This document shows positions 33,643-42,148 of a stretch of 64,000 bases of DNA, piece by piece; position 1 is the first letter of the stretch, and each line of letters starts with the position of its first letter. The notes beneath the pieces are model-generated. The model saw only the letters and a program-made list of their open reading frames with translations, was not told where the DNA came from and made no database searches. The DNA is from Solimonas sp047605265 (lineage in GTDB: Bacteria; Pseudomonadota; Gammaproteobacteria; Nevskiales; Nevskiaceae). Location: positions 31,282 through 95,281 of the forward strand of contig JASGFY010000007.1 in assembly GCA_047605265.1 (NCBI GenBank), written 5' to 3'. The position numbers and the translations under genes were made by a program.

Positions 33643-34922
33643 CCGCCTTCGCCGATCGCCGCCAGCAGCCGCTGCAGCGCCCCGCGATTCGCGGCGACGA
33701 CGGCGTGGCCCGCCTCGCCGATCTCGCGGCGGCGGCGTTCGTCACGCAGCAGCACGCGCAGCGATTCGGGCAGGGAGCCGGCGCTGACCTGGATGCCGCC
33801 CTGCGCGTCGAGCAGCAGGTCGCGCGCCGGCACGAAGTTGTGCATGTGCGGGCCGAACAGCACCGGCAGGCCGAGCGCCGCCGGCTCGAGCACGTTGTGG
33901 CCGCCGACCGGCACCAGCGAGCCGCCGACGAAGGCGACGTCGCTCGCCGCGAAGTACGCGAACATTTCGCCCATGCTGTCGCCGAGCAGCACCTGCGCGT
34001 CGATCGCCGCGCCGCCGGCCTCGAGCGCGCCGAGCGCGCTGCGCCGCCGCAGGCTGAAGCCCTCCTTCTCGACGAGCTTCGCGACGGCGTCGAAGCGCTG
34101 CGGATGGCGCGGCACCAGCATCAGCAGCGCGGACGGTTCGGCACGCAGCAGCTCGCGATGCGCGGCCAGCGCGATCTCGTCCTCGCCCTCGTGCGTGCTC
34201 GCGGCGACCCAGACCGGCCTGGTTCCGGCGGGCCGGCCGCCGCACAGCGCGCGCAGCCGCGCGCCGAGCGCGAGCTGCGACTCGGGGACCGCCTGGTCGA
34301 ACTTGATGTTGCCCATCACGCTGACGCACGCCTCGGGCGCGCCGAGCGCGCGGAAGCGCTCCGCGTCGGACTCGCTCTGCGCGGCGACGTGGGCGACGTC
34401 GGCGAGCGTGCGGCGCGCGAAGCCTTTGATCCACGAGTAGCCCTTGAACGAGCGCGGCGACAGGCGCGCGTTAGCGATCGTCAGCGGAATGCCGCGCGCG
34501 GCGGCGGCGCGCAGCAGGTTCGGCCACAGCTCGGTTTCCATGACGACGATCTTCCGCGGCCGCGTGCGAGAGAGAAACCGCGCGACGACGTCGGGCAGGT
34601 CGTACGGCGCGAAGGTATGGCGCACGTCGGCGCCGAGCGCGGCCTGGACGCGTTCCGAGCCGGTCGGCGTGGTCGTCGTCACCCAGACGCGGCCCTGGCC
34701 GTGCCTGGCCACCAGCGCGCGGATCAGCGGCAGCGCGGCCAGCGTCTCGCCGACCGAGACCGCGTGCACCCAGACGGCGGCCGGCTCGCGCGGCGCGGCG
34801 ACGAAGCCGAAGCGTTCGTTCCAGCGCTGCCGGTAGGCGGCAAGTTCGCGGCTGCGCCACAGCAGGCGCAGCAGCACGAAGGGCGTCAGCAGATAGAGCA
34901 GAACGGTGTAGAGCGCGCGCAT
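33639..34922 (-). CDS. waaA: 3-deoxy-D-manno-octulosonic acid (Kdo) transferase
   Basis: 427-aa inner-membrane glycosyltransferase (GT30) that adds Kdo to lipid IVA. An N-terminal hydrophobic anchor (residues 4-20) precedes the conserved HAVSVGET acceptor-domain motif and METELWPN. In the donor half lie NIKFDQ, ASTHEGE, PRHPQRFD and the signature VGGSLVPVGGHNVLEPA. It is divergent from lpxL across 63 bases, so two adjacent lipid A steps share a control region. Confidence 0.96.
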   Translation of the reverse strand: MRALYTVLLYLLTPFVLLRLLWRSRELAAYRQRWNERFGFVAAPREPAAVWVHAVSVGETLAALPLIRALVARHGQGRVWVTTTTPTGSERVQAALGADVRHTFAPYDLPDVVARFLSRTRPRKIVVMETELWPNLLRAAAARGIPLTIANARLSPRSFKGYSWIKGFARRTLADVAHVAAQSESDAERFRALGAPEACVSVMGNIKFDQAVPESQLALGARLRALCGGRPAGTRPVWVAASTHEGEDEIALAAHRELLRAEPSALLMLVPRHPQRFDAVAKLVEKEGFSLRRRSALGALEAGGAAIDAQVLLGDSMGEMFAYFAASDVAFVGGSLVPVGGHNVLEPAALGLPVLFGPHMHNFVPARDLLLDAQGGIQVSAGSLPESLRVLLRDERRRREIGEAGHAVVAANRGALQRLLAAIGEGG

Positions 34923-34985
34923 GGGCGGCGAGCGTACCCGCGCCTTGCGGCCGCTACAATGCGCGCTCCCTCACCGCCGCGCCTC

Positions 34986-35924
34986 ATGGCCGCCCCGAAG
35001 CTAACGCCTCGACACTTCCGTCCGCGCTACTGGCCGACCTGGCTCGGCATCGCGCTGATCTGGCTGTTGAGCTGGCTGCCGATCGACCTGCTGCTCGCCG
35101 TCGGCTCGGGCCTCGGCTGGCTCGCCGGCCGCGTGCTCGGCGGGCGCCGCCGCGTGGTGCGCGTCAACATCGACCTGTGCTTCCCGCAGCTCGACGCGAA
35201 GCAGCGCGCGAAGCGGGTCGATGCGCATTTCCGCGCGCTCGGCGCCGGCCTGTTCGAGGCGGCCATCGCCTGGTTCGCGCCGGACTGGCGGCTGCGCCGG
35301 CGCGGCGAGGTCGTCGGTCTCGAACATCTGCACGCGGCCACCGCCGACGGCGCCGGCGTGCTGCTGCTGACCGGCCATTTCACGACGCTGGAAATCGGCG
35401 CGCGCTACCTGTGTCTGGCCGGCGTGAAGTTCCACGCCATGTACCGGCCGTACAATAACGCCGTGCTCGACTACTTCATGCACCGCTGGCGCGAAGGCCG
35501 TTCCGGCCTGCCGGCGCTGCCGCGCGACGATCTGCGCGGCCTGGTCAAGGCGCTGCGCCAGGGCCACGCGATCTGGTATGCGCCGGACCAGACGCTCGAT
35601 CCGCGCATCAGCGTGTTCGCGCCGTTCTTCGGCGTGCCGGTCGGCACCATCACCGCGACGGCGCGCCTCGCGCAGATGGGTCGCGCCAGGGTCGTGCCGT
35701 ACTTCCCGCAACGCGTCGGCGGCCGCTACCGCGTGACCTTCTTCCCGGCGCTCGAAGACTTTCCGACGGGCGACGAGCTGGCCGACGCCGCGCGCATCAA
35801 CCGCGTGCTCGAGGACGGCATCGCGCAGGCGCCGAGCCAGTACTTCTGGGTGCATCGGCGCTTCAAGCGCGTGCCGCCGGGCACGCCCAGTCCGTATCAA
35901 TCTCCCTACAAGCGTCGCGCCTGA
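34986..35924 (+). CDS. lpxL: Lipid A biosynthesis lauroyl acyltransferase
   Basis: 312-aa membrane-anchored acyltransferase of the LpxL/HtrB family that adds a secondary laurate to Kdo2-lipid IVA. It has an N-terminal helix (WLGIALIWLLSWL), the catalytic HxxxxE motif HFTTLE and the DQTLDP segment. The start MAAPKLTPRHF matches homologues; a TACAAT box lies 26 bases upstream. LpxM is not ruled out by sequence alone. Confidence 0.93.
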   Translation: MAAPKLTPRHFRPRYWPTWLGIALIWLLSWLPIDLLLAVGSGLGWLAGRVLGGRRRVVRVNIDLCFPQLDAKQRAKRVDAHFRALGAGLFEAAIAWFAPDWRLRRRGEVVGLEHLHAATADGAGVLLLTGHFTTLEIGARYLCLAGVKFHAMYRPYNNAVLDYFMHRWREGRSGLPALPRDDLRGLVKALRQGHAIWYAPDQTLDPRISVFAPFFGVPVGTITATARLAQMGRARVVPYFPQRVGGRYRVTFFPALEDFPTGDELADAARINRVLEDGIAQAPSQYFWVHRRFKRVPPGTPSPYQSPYKRRA

Positions 35925-35995
35925 TCCGCGGCGGAATGCGCGATGGGCCGGCTGCTATAGTGGCGCACGGCTCAACATCGGGGACCCGGATACGC

Positions 35996-36964
35996 ATGAA
36001 CGGCTTTCGCAAGGCCGCGCGGGCGGCTCTCCTGGCGGGTGGCGTCGTCATCGCGCCGACGGCGCTCGCCGCCAACGTCACGCAGGACGCGCAGGCGCTG
36101 ATCGACGCCGGCAAGGCCAGCGAGGCGCTGAGCAAGCTCGACGATCATCTGGCGAAGAATCCGCAGGACGCCGAGGCGCGCTTCACCAAGGGGCTCGCCC
36201 TGGTCAAGCTGGGCCGCAACAAGGACGCGATCCGCGTGTTCGCCGACTTGACGCGCGACTACCCGCAGCTGCCGGAGCCGTACAACAACCTCGCCGTGCT
36301 CTACGCCGCGCAGGGCGAATACGACAAGGCGCGCGACGCGCTGCAGGCCGCGGTCGTCAAGCATCCTGGCTATGCCACCGCGCACGAGAATCTCGGCGAC
36401 ATCTACGCCGCGCTGGCCGGCGCCGCGTACGGCAAGGCCGCCTCGCTCGACGCCGCCAACCAGGGCGTGCGCCGCAAGCTGGCGATCATCAACCAGCTCG
36501 ACACCGGCTTCGACGGTGCCGGCGCGCCGCAGCCGGTGGCGCCGACCGTCGCGGTCGGGGGGACGCCGGTACCGGCGACCAGGGCGGCGCCCGCCGAATC
36601 GCCGAAGAGCGCCGAGACCGAAGCGCGGCACGAGGCGGCGATCGCCCAGGTCAACCGCTGGGCGCGCGCCTGGGCCGACAAGGATCTCGACGCCTATTTC
36701 GCGATGTACGCGCCGGAGTTCGCGCCGGAAGGCGGTCTCTCGCGCGAGACCTGGGAGGCGCAGCGCCGCGAGCGCATCCAGAAGCCGCAGCGCATCGCCG
36801 TGCGCGTCGATCATCCGCAGGCTGCCGACATCGAGGACGGCGCCGTGCGCGTCACCTTCCGCCAGGGCTACGAGTCCGATTCATTCAACGATTCGGTCAA
36901 CAAGGTGCTCGAACTGGTGCCGATCGGCGGCGCCTGGAAGATCGTCCGCGAGTACACTCGCTAG
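35996..36964 (+). CDS. Exported TPR protein with C-terminal Cds6/NTF2-like domain
   Basis: 322 aa. A signal peptide (cleavage near ALAAN, residue 25) is followed by about three TPR motifs (residues 26-160: ALSKLDDHLAKNPQDAEA, GLALVKLGRNKDAI, PYNNLAVLYAAQGEYDKA). A low-complexity Pro/Ala linker leads to a C-terminal domain (215-322; WARAWADKDLDAYFAMYAPEF) of the Cds6 type found at the end of some L,D-transpeptidases. A TATAGT box lies 35 bases before the ATG. The next gene, a decayed L,D-transpeptidase, ends in the same domain, so the two probably worked together in the cell wall. Confidence 0.82.
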   Translation: MNGFRKAARAALLAGGVVIAPTALAANVTQDAQALIDAGKASEALSKLDDHLAKNPQDAEARFTKGLALVKLGRNKDAIRVFADLTRDYPQLPEPYNNLAVLYAAQGEYDKARDALQAAVVKHPGYATAHENLGDIYAALAGAAYGKAASLDAANQGVRRKLAIINQLDTGFDGAGAPQPVAPTVAVGGTPVPATRAAPAESPKSAETEARHEAAIAQVNRWARAWADKDLDAYFAMYAPEFAPEGGLSRETWEAQRRERIQKPQRIAVRVDHPQAADIEDGAVRVTFRQGYESDSFNDSVNKVLELVPIGGAWKIVREYTR

Positions 36965-37000
36965 AGATTCGCCTGTGGGCCTGGGGGACGCGGTATCTTG

Positions 37001-38039
37001 ATGCATGTGTTTCCGTCCGGCCGCTGCTGCTCGCCGCCGCCCTCTTCAGCTGCGCCGCGCAGACCGCCGCCGCAGAGCCGCCCGAGCAGCAGTTCAGTGC
37101 CGTCATCGATCTGCTGTCGGCCAGCAAGGCCAAAGACGCGCTGCATGCGTTCGAGCAGCTGACACAGGGCACGCCAGCGAACGCGCGGTGCCGAAAGCCG
37201 GCACGATTCCGGATTCGGTACTGCGCCTGGCCGCCGCCTTCCGGCACCTGATCGTCGTCGACCTGCCGCGCGCGCGGCTGTATCTGCTGCAGAACGACGG
37301 CGGCGAGCTCAAGCTCGTGCGCAACCAGTACGCGGCGATGGCAAGAACGGCTGGGGCAAGCAGAGCGCCGGCGACAACCGCACGCCGGTCGGCCTCTACC
37401 ACGTCACCGGCTGGATCGACGGTGCGAAGCTGCCGGCCTTCTACGGCGCCGGCGCGTTCCCGCTGAACTATCCGAACCTCTTGGGACCAGTTCAAGCGGC
37501 GCACCGGCTCCGGCATCTGGCTGCACGGCGTGCGGGGCACGACCGACACGCGGCCGCCGCTGTCGAGCGAGGGCTGCGTGACGATGGCCAATGCCGACCT
37601 GCTGGCGCTCAAGCCTTACATCGAACTCGGCCAGACGCCGGTGCTGCTCAGCGACGTGCTGAGCTGGCAGACCGCCGAGCAGACGAAGAAGGACCGCGAG
37701 GCGTTCATGGCGCGCATCGAAAAATGGCGCAAGGCGTGGTCGTCGAAGGACACGGACGCGTATCTGGATTTCTACGGCAGCGAGTTCACGACCGAGGGCA
37801 TGCATCTCAAGGACTTCGTCGCGCACAAGCGCCGCGTCAACGCGCAGAAGAAATTCATCGACGTGCAGTTGTCGGACATCAGCCTCTATCGTTATCCGGG
37901 CAGCGACGGTGAGCTGATGCTCGCCGAATTCACGCAGCACTACCGCTCCGACAACTTCAGGATGGAATTGCGCAAGCAACAGTTCTGGAAGCGCGAGGCC
38001 AACGGCGGCTGGAAGATTTTCCGCGAAGAGAACCGCTGA
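37001..38039 (+). pseudogene. L,D-transpeptidase (YkuD with Cds6 tail), frameshifted and internally deleted
   Basis: Read across frames, this region gives a signal-like start (VRPLLLAAALFSC), a short TPR-like piece (SASKAKDALHAFEQL) and an abrupt jump to VPKAGTIPDSVLRLAAAFRH. Then come the YkuD core (RTPVGLYHVTGW, SGIWLHG) and the catalytic Cys in SSEGCVTMAN, and a complete C-terminal Cds6 domain ending FREENR. At least three indels are needed (near 37,340, 37,484 and 37,530), and the segment between the TPR and the core is shortened. Translation from an ATG at 37584 would give only the tail domain. Confidence 0.8.
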
Positions 38040-38067
38040 GCCGCCGGCTCAGGAACGGCGGCGTCTT

Positions 38068-38913
38068 CTAGCGCCCCGGCTCCGCGGCGGAATGGCCCAG
38101 CTGCGCCGGCGGCTGCTCCGGCATGTTGTGCTGCAGCCAGGTCATCATGTCGGCCCAGATGCGTTGCGACTGCTGCGGCGTCGGCATGATGCCGGCATGC
38201 GGCAGCTCGAGCGTGATCACCGGCAGGCCGAGGTTGACGCCGACGAAATTGCCGAGCGAGCCCAGATAGGTGCCGAGCTGATGCAGGTGCTGCAGATAGC
38301 CGAAACGCGCCGGCGGCTCGTCGGGGCCGTCGTAGTCGAGCACGCCGTACGGCGCGTGCACGGAGACGATCGCATCCGGCTTGAACTGCTCGATCTGCTC
38401 GAGCAGCCAGCGCGTCTCCGGCTCCGACAGCGCGCTCTTGCCGGGATAGCGGCGCGGGTCACTTCGCGTCTTCTTCTCCCAGTAGTTCAGCGCGTCGGCC
38501 TTCCAGTCGGCGGTCGGGAATTTGCGGTTGAGGTCGACGCCGTCGGCGTTGACGCGAGTCGCCGGCTGCGCGAGCAGGCCATCCGGATTCGCGCACGGAA
38601 TGACGCGCCACTCGAACGGCTGGAAACGTTCGCTGTCGATGCGCTGCATCCACTGGAAGACGACGCTGACCGCGGAGAACTCGTCGCCATGGATGCCGCC
38701 CAGCGGCAAGACGCGGCGCGGCCTGCCGCGCTGCGACTTCGGCGCGTAGTCGCGATACAGCAGCGGCTGGCCGCGCACGCTGGTGCCCTCGCCGAGGCCG
38801 TGTGTCGCGAGCAGGCCGGCATTGACGCAGACCTGCTCGCTGACGCTGCCGAGCCGCTCGCCGAGCGCGCGGCAGGCCGCGTCGACGGTGACCGGCGGCG
38901 GCCTGGCCGCCAA
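38068..38913 (-). CDS. M14-family murein peptide amidase/carboxypeptidase (MpaA-like), exported
   Basis: Zinc peptidase of about 281-300 aa. The metal motif HxxE is in GGIHGDEFS, the third ligand His in VSVHAPYG, the substrate-binding VDLNRKFP, and the catalytic Glu in TLELPHAG. The fold resembles MpaA, which cleaves the D-Glu/diaminopimelate bond in cell-wall peptides. No ATG opens the frame: the codons before 38913 read through a signal-like segment (GVAAAFSVAGIALAA) back to about 38960, so the true start is an alternative codon (TTG at 38913, or CTG further upstream behind AAGG). Confidence 0.8.
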   Translation of the reverse strand: MAARPPPVTVDAACRALGERLGSVSEQVCVNAGLLATHGLGEGTSVRGQPLLYRDYAPKSQRGRPRRVLPLGGIHGDEFSAVSVVFQWMQRIDSERFQPFEWRVIPCANPDGLLAQPATRVNADGVDLNRKFPTADWKADALNYWEKKTRSDPRRYPGKSALSEPETRWLLEQIEQFKPDAIVSVHAPYGVLDYDGPDEPPARFGYLQHLHQLGTYLGSLGNFVGVNLGLPVITLELPHAGIMPTPQQSQRIWADMMTWLQHNMPEQPPAQLGHSAAEPGR

Positions 38914-38980
38914 CGCGATGCCCGCAACAGAAAAGGCCGCCGCAACGCCGCGACGGCCCGGATGGCGCAGAGTCCGCGCC

Positions 38981-39481
38981 TTACGGAATCTTCGTCGAAT
39001 CGGTCGCGCTGGCCGGACCGGCCTCGCGCAGCCAGATCTGCGTGCGGCCGATCAGCGAGAAGCCGATGAACCCGCGCAGGTTCAGCTTGCTGCCGTTGTC
39101 GGCCAGCGACACCTTGGCGTTGTAGACTTTGCCCTTCTGCGGATCGAGCACCTGGCCGCCGGACCATTCGCCGCCGTTCTCCTTCAGACCCCAGAGGATC
39201 TCCAGGCCGGTGATCGGCTGATCTTTTTTGGCGCCTTCGCACTTCTCGCAGGTCGGGTTCGGCATCGACGGATGGAAGATCCTGATGATGCGGCCATGCA
39301 GTTCGCCGTTGCTCTCGGTGATCTCGACCAGCGACTTGGCCTGACCCGTCTCGTCATCGATCGTCTTCCACACGCCGACCGGCGAGCTCGCGTCCGCCGC
39401 CTGCGCCGCGCCGCCGGCCGCCAGGCTCAGCACCGCGCCGAGCAGGACCGCGCCCAGCGCTCTGTTCATCGTTGTTTTCAT
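38981..39481 (-). CDS. DUF2147 family exported protein
   Basis: 166 aa with a clear signal peptide (MNRALGAVLLGAVLSLAAGG, cleavage near AQAAD) followed by a DUF2147 domain: GVWKTIDDETGQAKSLVEI, a CEKC pair in the middle, and GFIGFSLIGRTQIW near the end. The family is periplasmic and of uncertain function, often linked to envelope homeostasis. GGAGG lies 7 bases before the ATG, which fixes the start. Its end overlaps the untranslated lead of the MpaA-like gene. Confidence 0.88.
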   Translation of the reverse strand: MKTTMNRALGAVLLGAVLSLAAGGAAQAADASSPVGVWKTIDDETGQAKSLVEITESNGELHGRIIRIFHPSMPNPTCEKCEGAKKDQPITGLEILWGLKENGGEWSGGQVLDPQKGKVYNAKVSLADNGSKLNLRGFIGFSLIGRTQIWLREAGPASATDSTKIP

Positions 39482-39669
39482 CGGAAATCCTCCAAGATGA
39501 TGGGACCACAAAAGAGGCCGCGTATTGTGCAGCAACGGCCTCGACCGCAAGCCCTGAATCCGTTCTTGACGCCTGTCGGGCGAATTACCGGTCGCATCGG
39601 GCGTTCCGCTGGCAGCGCAACCGTCGTTTTCCTACCCGGCCGCCCGGTTGCGGTTCATAGAATGGCCAC

Positions 39670-40177
39670 GTGTATTCCGATGACTTGCATCTGTCCGGCG
39701 ATCCGCCGCTCGATTTCGTCGACCCGCCGCAGACCGAATCGGCCGCGCTGCGCAGCGGCGAGTACGAACCGCTGCTCAAGCGCGAGCCGTGCCGCTACGC
39801 CGATCTCGTCAAGTCGATCAGCGCGTTCGGCGTTTACCTGATCGATCGCGACGGCCTGATCGGCAGCTGGAATCGCGGCGCGCGCAACCTGTCCGGCTGG
39901 CGACGAGGACGAGGTCGTCGGCCGACCCTATTCGCACCTGTTCCCCGACGCCGCTCGGCACGACGGTACGCCGAAGCGTGCGCTCGACTTCGTGCGCGCC
40001 AACGGCCACTGCCGCAACGAACAGCACCGCCGCCGCTCCGATGGCAGCCCGCTGATCGTCGACAGCACTCTCGACGCGCTGCGCGGCGAGAACGGCGAGC
40101 TGATCGGCCTGCTGCGCAACGCGGACGCGGCGCTGTTCAAGGCCAAGCGGGAGGGCAAGAACCTCGTCCGTGCCTGA
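39670..40177 (+). pseudogene. PAS-GGDEF sensor diguanylate cyclase remnant
   Basis: The first frame gives a PAS start (SISAFGVYLIDRDGLIGSWN, then RGARNLSGW). A +1 shift near 39,900 continues into DEDEVVGRPYSHLFP and the rest of a PAS domain (ENGELIGLL). This joins directly to NADAALFKAKREGKNLVRA, the last turn of a GGDEF domain. The GGDEF body, including its active-site motif, is missing, so no cyclic-di-GMP synthesis is possible. A TAGAAT-like box lies just upstream. Confidence 0.78.
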
Positions 40178-40254
40178 TTCGAGTGAACCTGGTTGCGCAA
40201 CAGCGGCGCGGCATAACCTTCGGCTTCGGCAACCGGCCCAAGCACTTCAAGATC

Positions 40255-40279
40255 GAAAAAGCCCTCCTTGCGGAGGGCT
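40255..40279 (-). terminator. Intrinsic terminator of gltA
   Basis: AGCCCTCC/GGAGGGCT stem (40260-40267 with 40272-40279), loop TTGC, followed on the minus strand by TTTTTC. It is placed about 20 bases past the gltA stop. Confidence 0.88.
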
Positions 40280-40300
40280 CTTCACGACGTCCTCTGGCGT

Positions 40301-41596
40301 TCAGCGCTTGTCGAGCGCCGACACCGAGCGCTCGGCGGCGCCGGTGTAGACCTGGCGCGGACGGGCGATGCGCAGCGTCGGGTCCGAGACCATCTCGATC
40401 CAGTGCGCGACCCAGCCGACGGTGCGGGCGATGGCGAACATCGGCGTGAACATGTTCACCGGGATGCCGAGCGCCTTGTAGATGATGCCCGAGTAGAAAT
40501 CGACGTTCGGGTACAGCTTGCGCGCCTTGAAGTAGTCGTCCGACAGGGCGATCTCCTCGAGCTTCAGCGCCAGTTCGAGCTGCGGATCGTTGTCCTTGCC
40601 GAGATGCTTGAGCACCTTGTGGCACTGCTCGCGGATGATCGTCGCGCGCGGGTCGAAGTTCTTGTAGACGCGGTGGCCGAAGCCCATCAGGCGCACGCCG
40701 TCGACCTTGTCCTTGACCTTCTGCATGAAGGCCGGCACGTGCTTCACGTCGCCGATCTCTTCGAGCATCTTCAGCACGGCTTCGTTGGCGCCGCCATGCG
40801 CCGGGCCCCACAGCGCGGCGATGCCCGAGGCGATCGCGGCGTACGGATTGGTGCCGGTGCTGCCGGCCATGCGCACCGTCGAGGTCGAGGCGTTCTGCTC
40901 GTGGTCGGCATGCAGGATGAACAGCACGTCGAGCGCCTTGGCGGCGACCGGATCGACGTGGTACGGCTCGGCCGGCACCGCGAACATCATGTGCAGCAGG
41001 TTGCTGCAGTAGTCGAGATGGTTCTGCGGGTACATGAACGGCTGGCCGAAGTAGCGCTTGTAGGCCGCCGCCGCGATCGTCGGAATTTTGGCGATCATGC
41101 GGTGCGCGAAGATCTCGCGGTGACGCGGGTCCTTGTTGTTGGTGGTGTCGTGGTAGAACGCCGACAGCGAGCCGACCACGCCGGTCAGCATCGCCATCGG
41201 ATGCGCGTCGTAGCGGAAGCCGGTGAAGAAGCTCTTCAGCGACTCGTTGATCATCGTGTGCTTGCGGATGCTCTGGTCGAATGCCTGCAGCTGCGTGGCG
41301 TCCGGCAGCTCGCCGTTGAGGATCAGGTAGGCGACCTCGATGAACGAGCAGTGCTCGGCGAGCTGCGAAACCGGATAGCCGCGGTACAGCAGCACGCCCT
41401 GGTCGCCGTCGATATAGGTGATCGCCGACTTCGTCGAGCAGGTCGACGAGAAGCCCGGGTCGTAGGTGAACACGTCCAGCTTGTCGTAGACCTTGCCGAC
41501 GTCGAGACCGACGGGACCGAGAGTGCCGCCGACGGCCGGCAGATCGATTTTCTCGCCGTTGGCGTTGTTGACCAGACTGAAGCTAGGCGTGCTCAT
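40301..41596 (-). CDS. gltA: Citrate synthase
   Basis: 431-aa type II (hexameric, NADH-sensitive type) citrate synthase condensing acetyl-CoA with oxaloacetate. Active-site segments are WGPAHGGANEA and MGFGHRVYKNFDPR, with the catalytic Asp in VDFYSGI. GAGGT lies 4-5 bases before the ATG. It has its own terminator. A decayed malic enzyme lies directly upstream on the same strand. Confidence 0.97.
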   Translation of the reverse strand: MSTPSFSLVNNANGEKIDLPAVGGTLGPVGLDVGKVYDKLDVFTYDPGFSSTCSTKSAITYIDGDQGVLLYRGYPVSQLAEHCSFIEVAYLILNGELPDATQLQAFDQSIRKHTMINESLKSFFTGFRYDAHPMAMLTGVVGSLSAFYHDTTNNKDPRHREIFAHRMIAKIPTIAAAAYKRYFGQPFMYPQNHLDYCSNLLHMMFAVPAEPYHVDPVAAKALDVLFILHADHEQNASTSTVRMAGSTGTNPYAAIASGIAALWGPAHGGANEAVLKMLEEIGDVKHVPAFMQKVKDKVDGVRLMGFGHRVYKNFDPRATIIREQCHKVLKHLGKDNDPQLELALKLEEIALSDDYFKARKLYPNVDFYSGIIYKALGIPVNMFTPMFAIARTVGWVAHWIEMVSDPTLRIARPRQVYTGAAERSVSALDKR

Positions 41597-41646
41597 GAGG
41601 ACCTCGGTTCTTCAAGCGGTAGGAGTCGGGACGGCTTCGGAGAGGG

Positions 41647-41823
41647 TCAACCGGGCGACGCCGCTGCGACGGCCGCCCGCGCCACGGCGCGCGCGCCGGC
41701 GGCGCGCCGGCGTGGATCGAGCGGCTTGGGGATGATGTACTCCGGACCGAACGGCGATGATTTTAACCTATATGCGGACAACACTTCCGCAGGTGCCGGC
41801 GCGCGAATTGCAGCAATTTTCAT
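41647..41823 (-). pseudogene. Malic enzyme (MaeB-type) C-terminal remnant
   Basis: The frame gives KIAAIRA, then AEVLSAYRLKSSPFGPEYIIPKPLDPR, then AVARAAVA. The motif FGPEYIIPKPxDPR and the following AxAVAxAA helix are hallmarks of the end of the NADP-malic enzyme catalytic domain. The Rossmann and malate-binding parts are absent and small deletions break the last helix. It lies 50 bases upstream of gltA. Confidence 0.7.
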
Positions 41824-42148
41824 GCTGCGCGATCGATGCTTCGGGCGCGAACGTACAGCGCACCACGGAACGGGGCGGTGCCCCTGGCGCGGCAGCCAGT
41901 CTGCGCTCTTGCACCGTCCGCGGCGCGCGCATCGCAACGCGGCGCAACTAAAAATCCGCCATAACCGGCATCGAGCACGTTCCGCATCAGGCGGTGAACC
42001 GGCAGCTCTCCATCGCCGACGTTCACGCGCGCCAGGACCGCAATGCCTTGCATCGTCGCATCCGGGGGCCACGACGCCGCCCAAGCGTGCTTTCCGTCCG
42101 GTGGGAGCGAAAGCCGATCTGTCCCTCCGGACGACAGGCATTACCGCA
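41824..42148 (-). other. Intergenic stretch without a recognisable gene
   Basis: 325 bases between the malic enzyme remnant and the end of nrdJb. Reading frames here are open only by composition; none has a ribosome site or family resemblance. It may be further decay of the malic enzyme gene. Confidence 0.5.

Noticed and set aside
37530..38039. Treating the last open frame of the L,D-transpeptidase region as an intact gene
   Set aside because: It begins inside the catalytic domain and lacks the signal peptide and most of the YkuD core. It is the tail of a broken gene.
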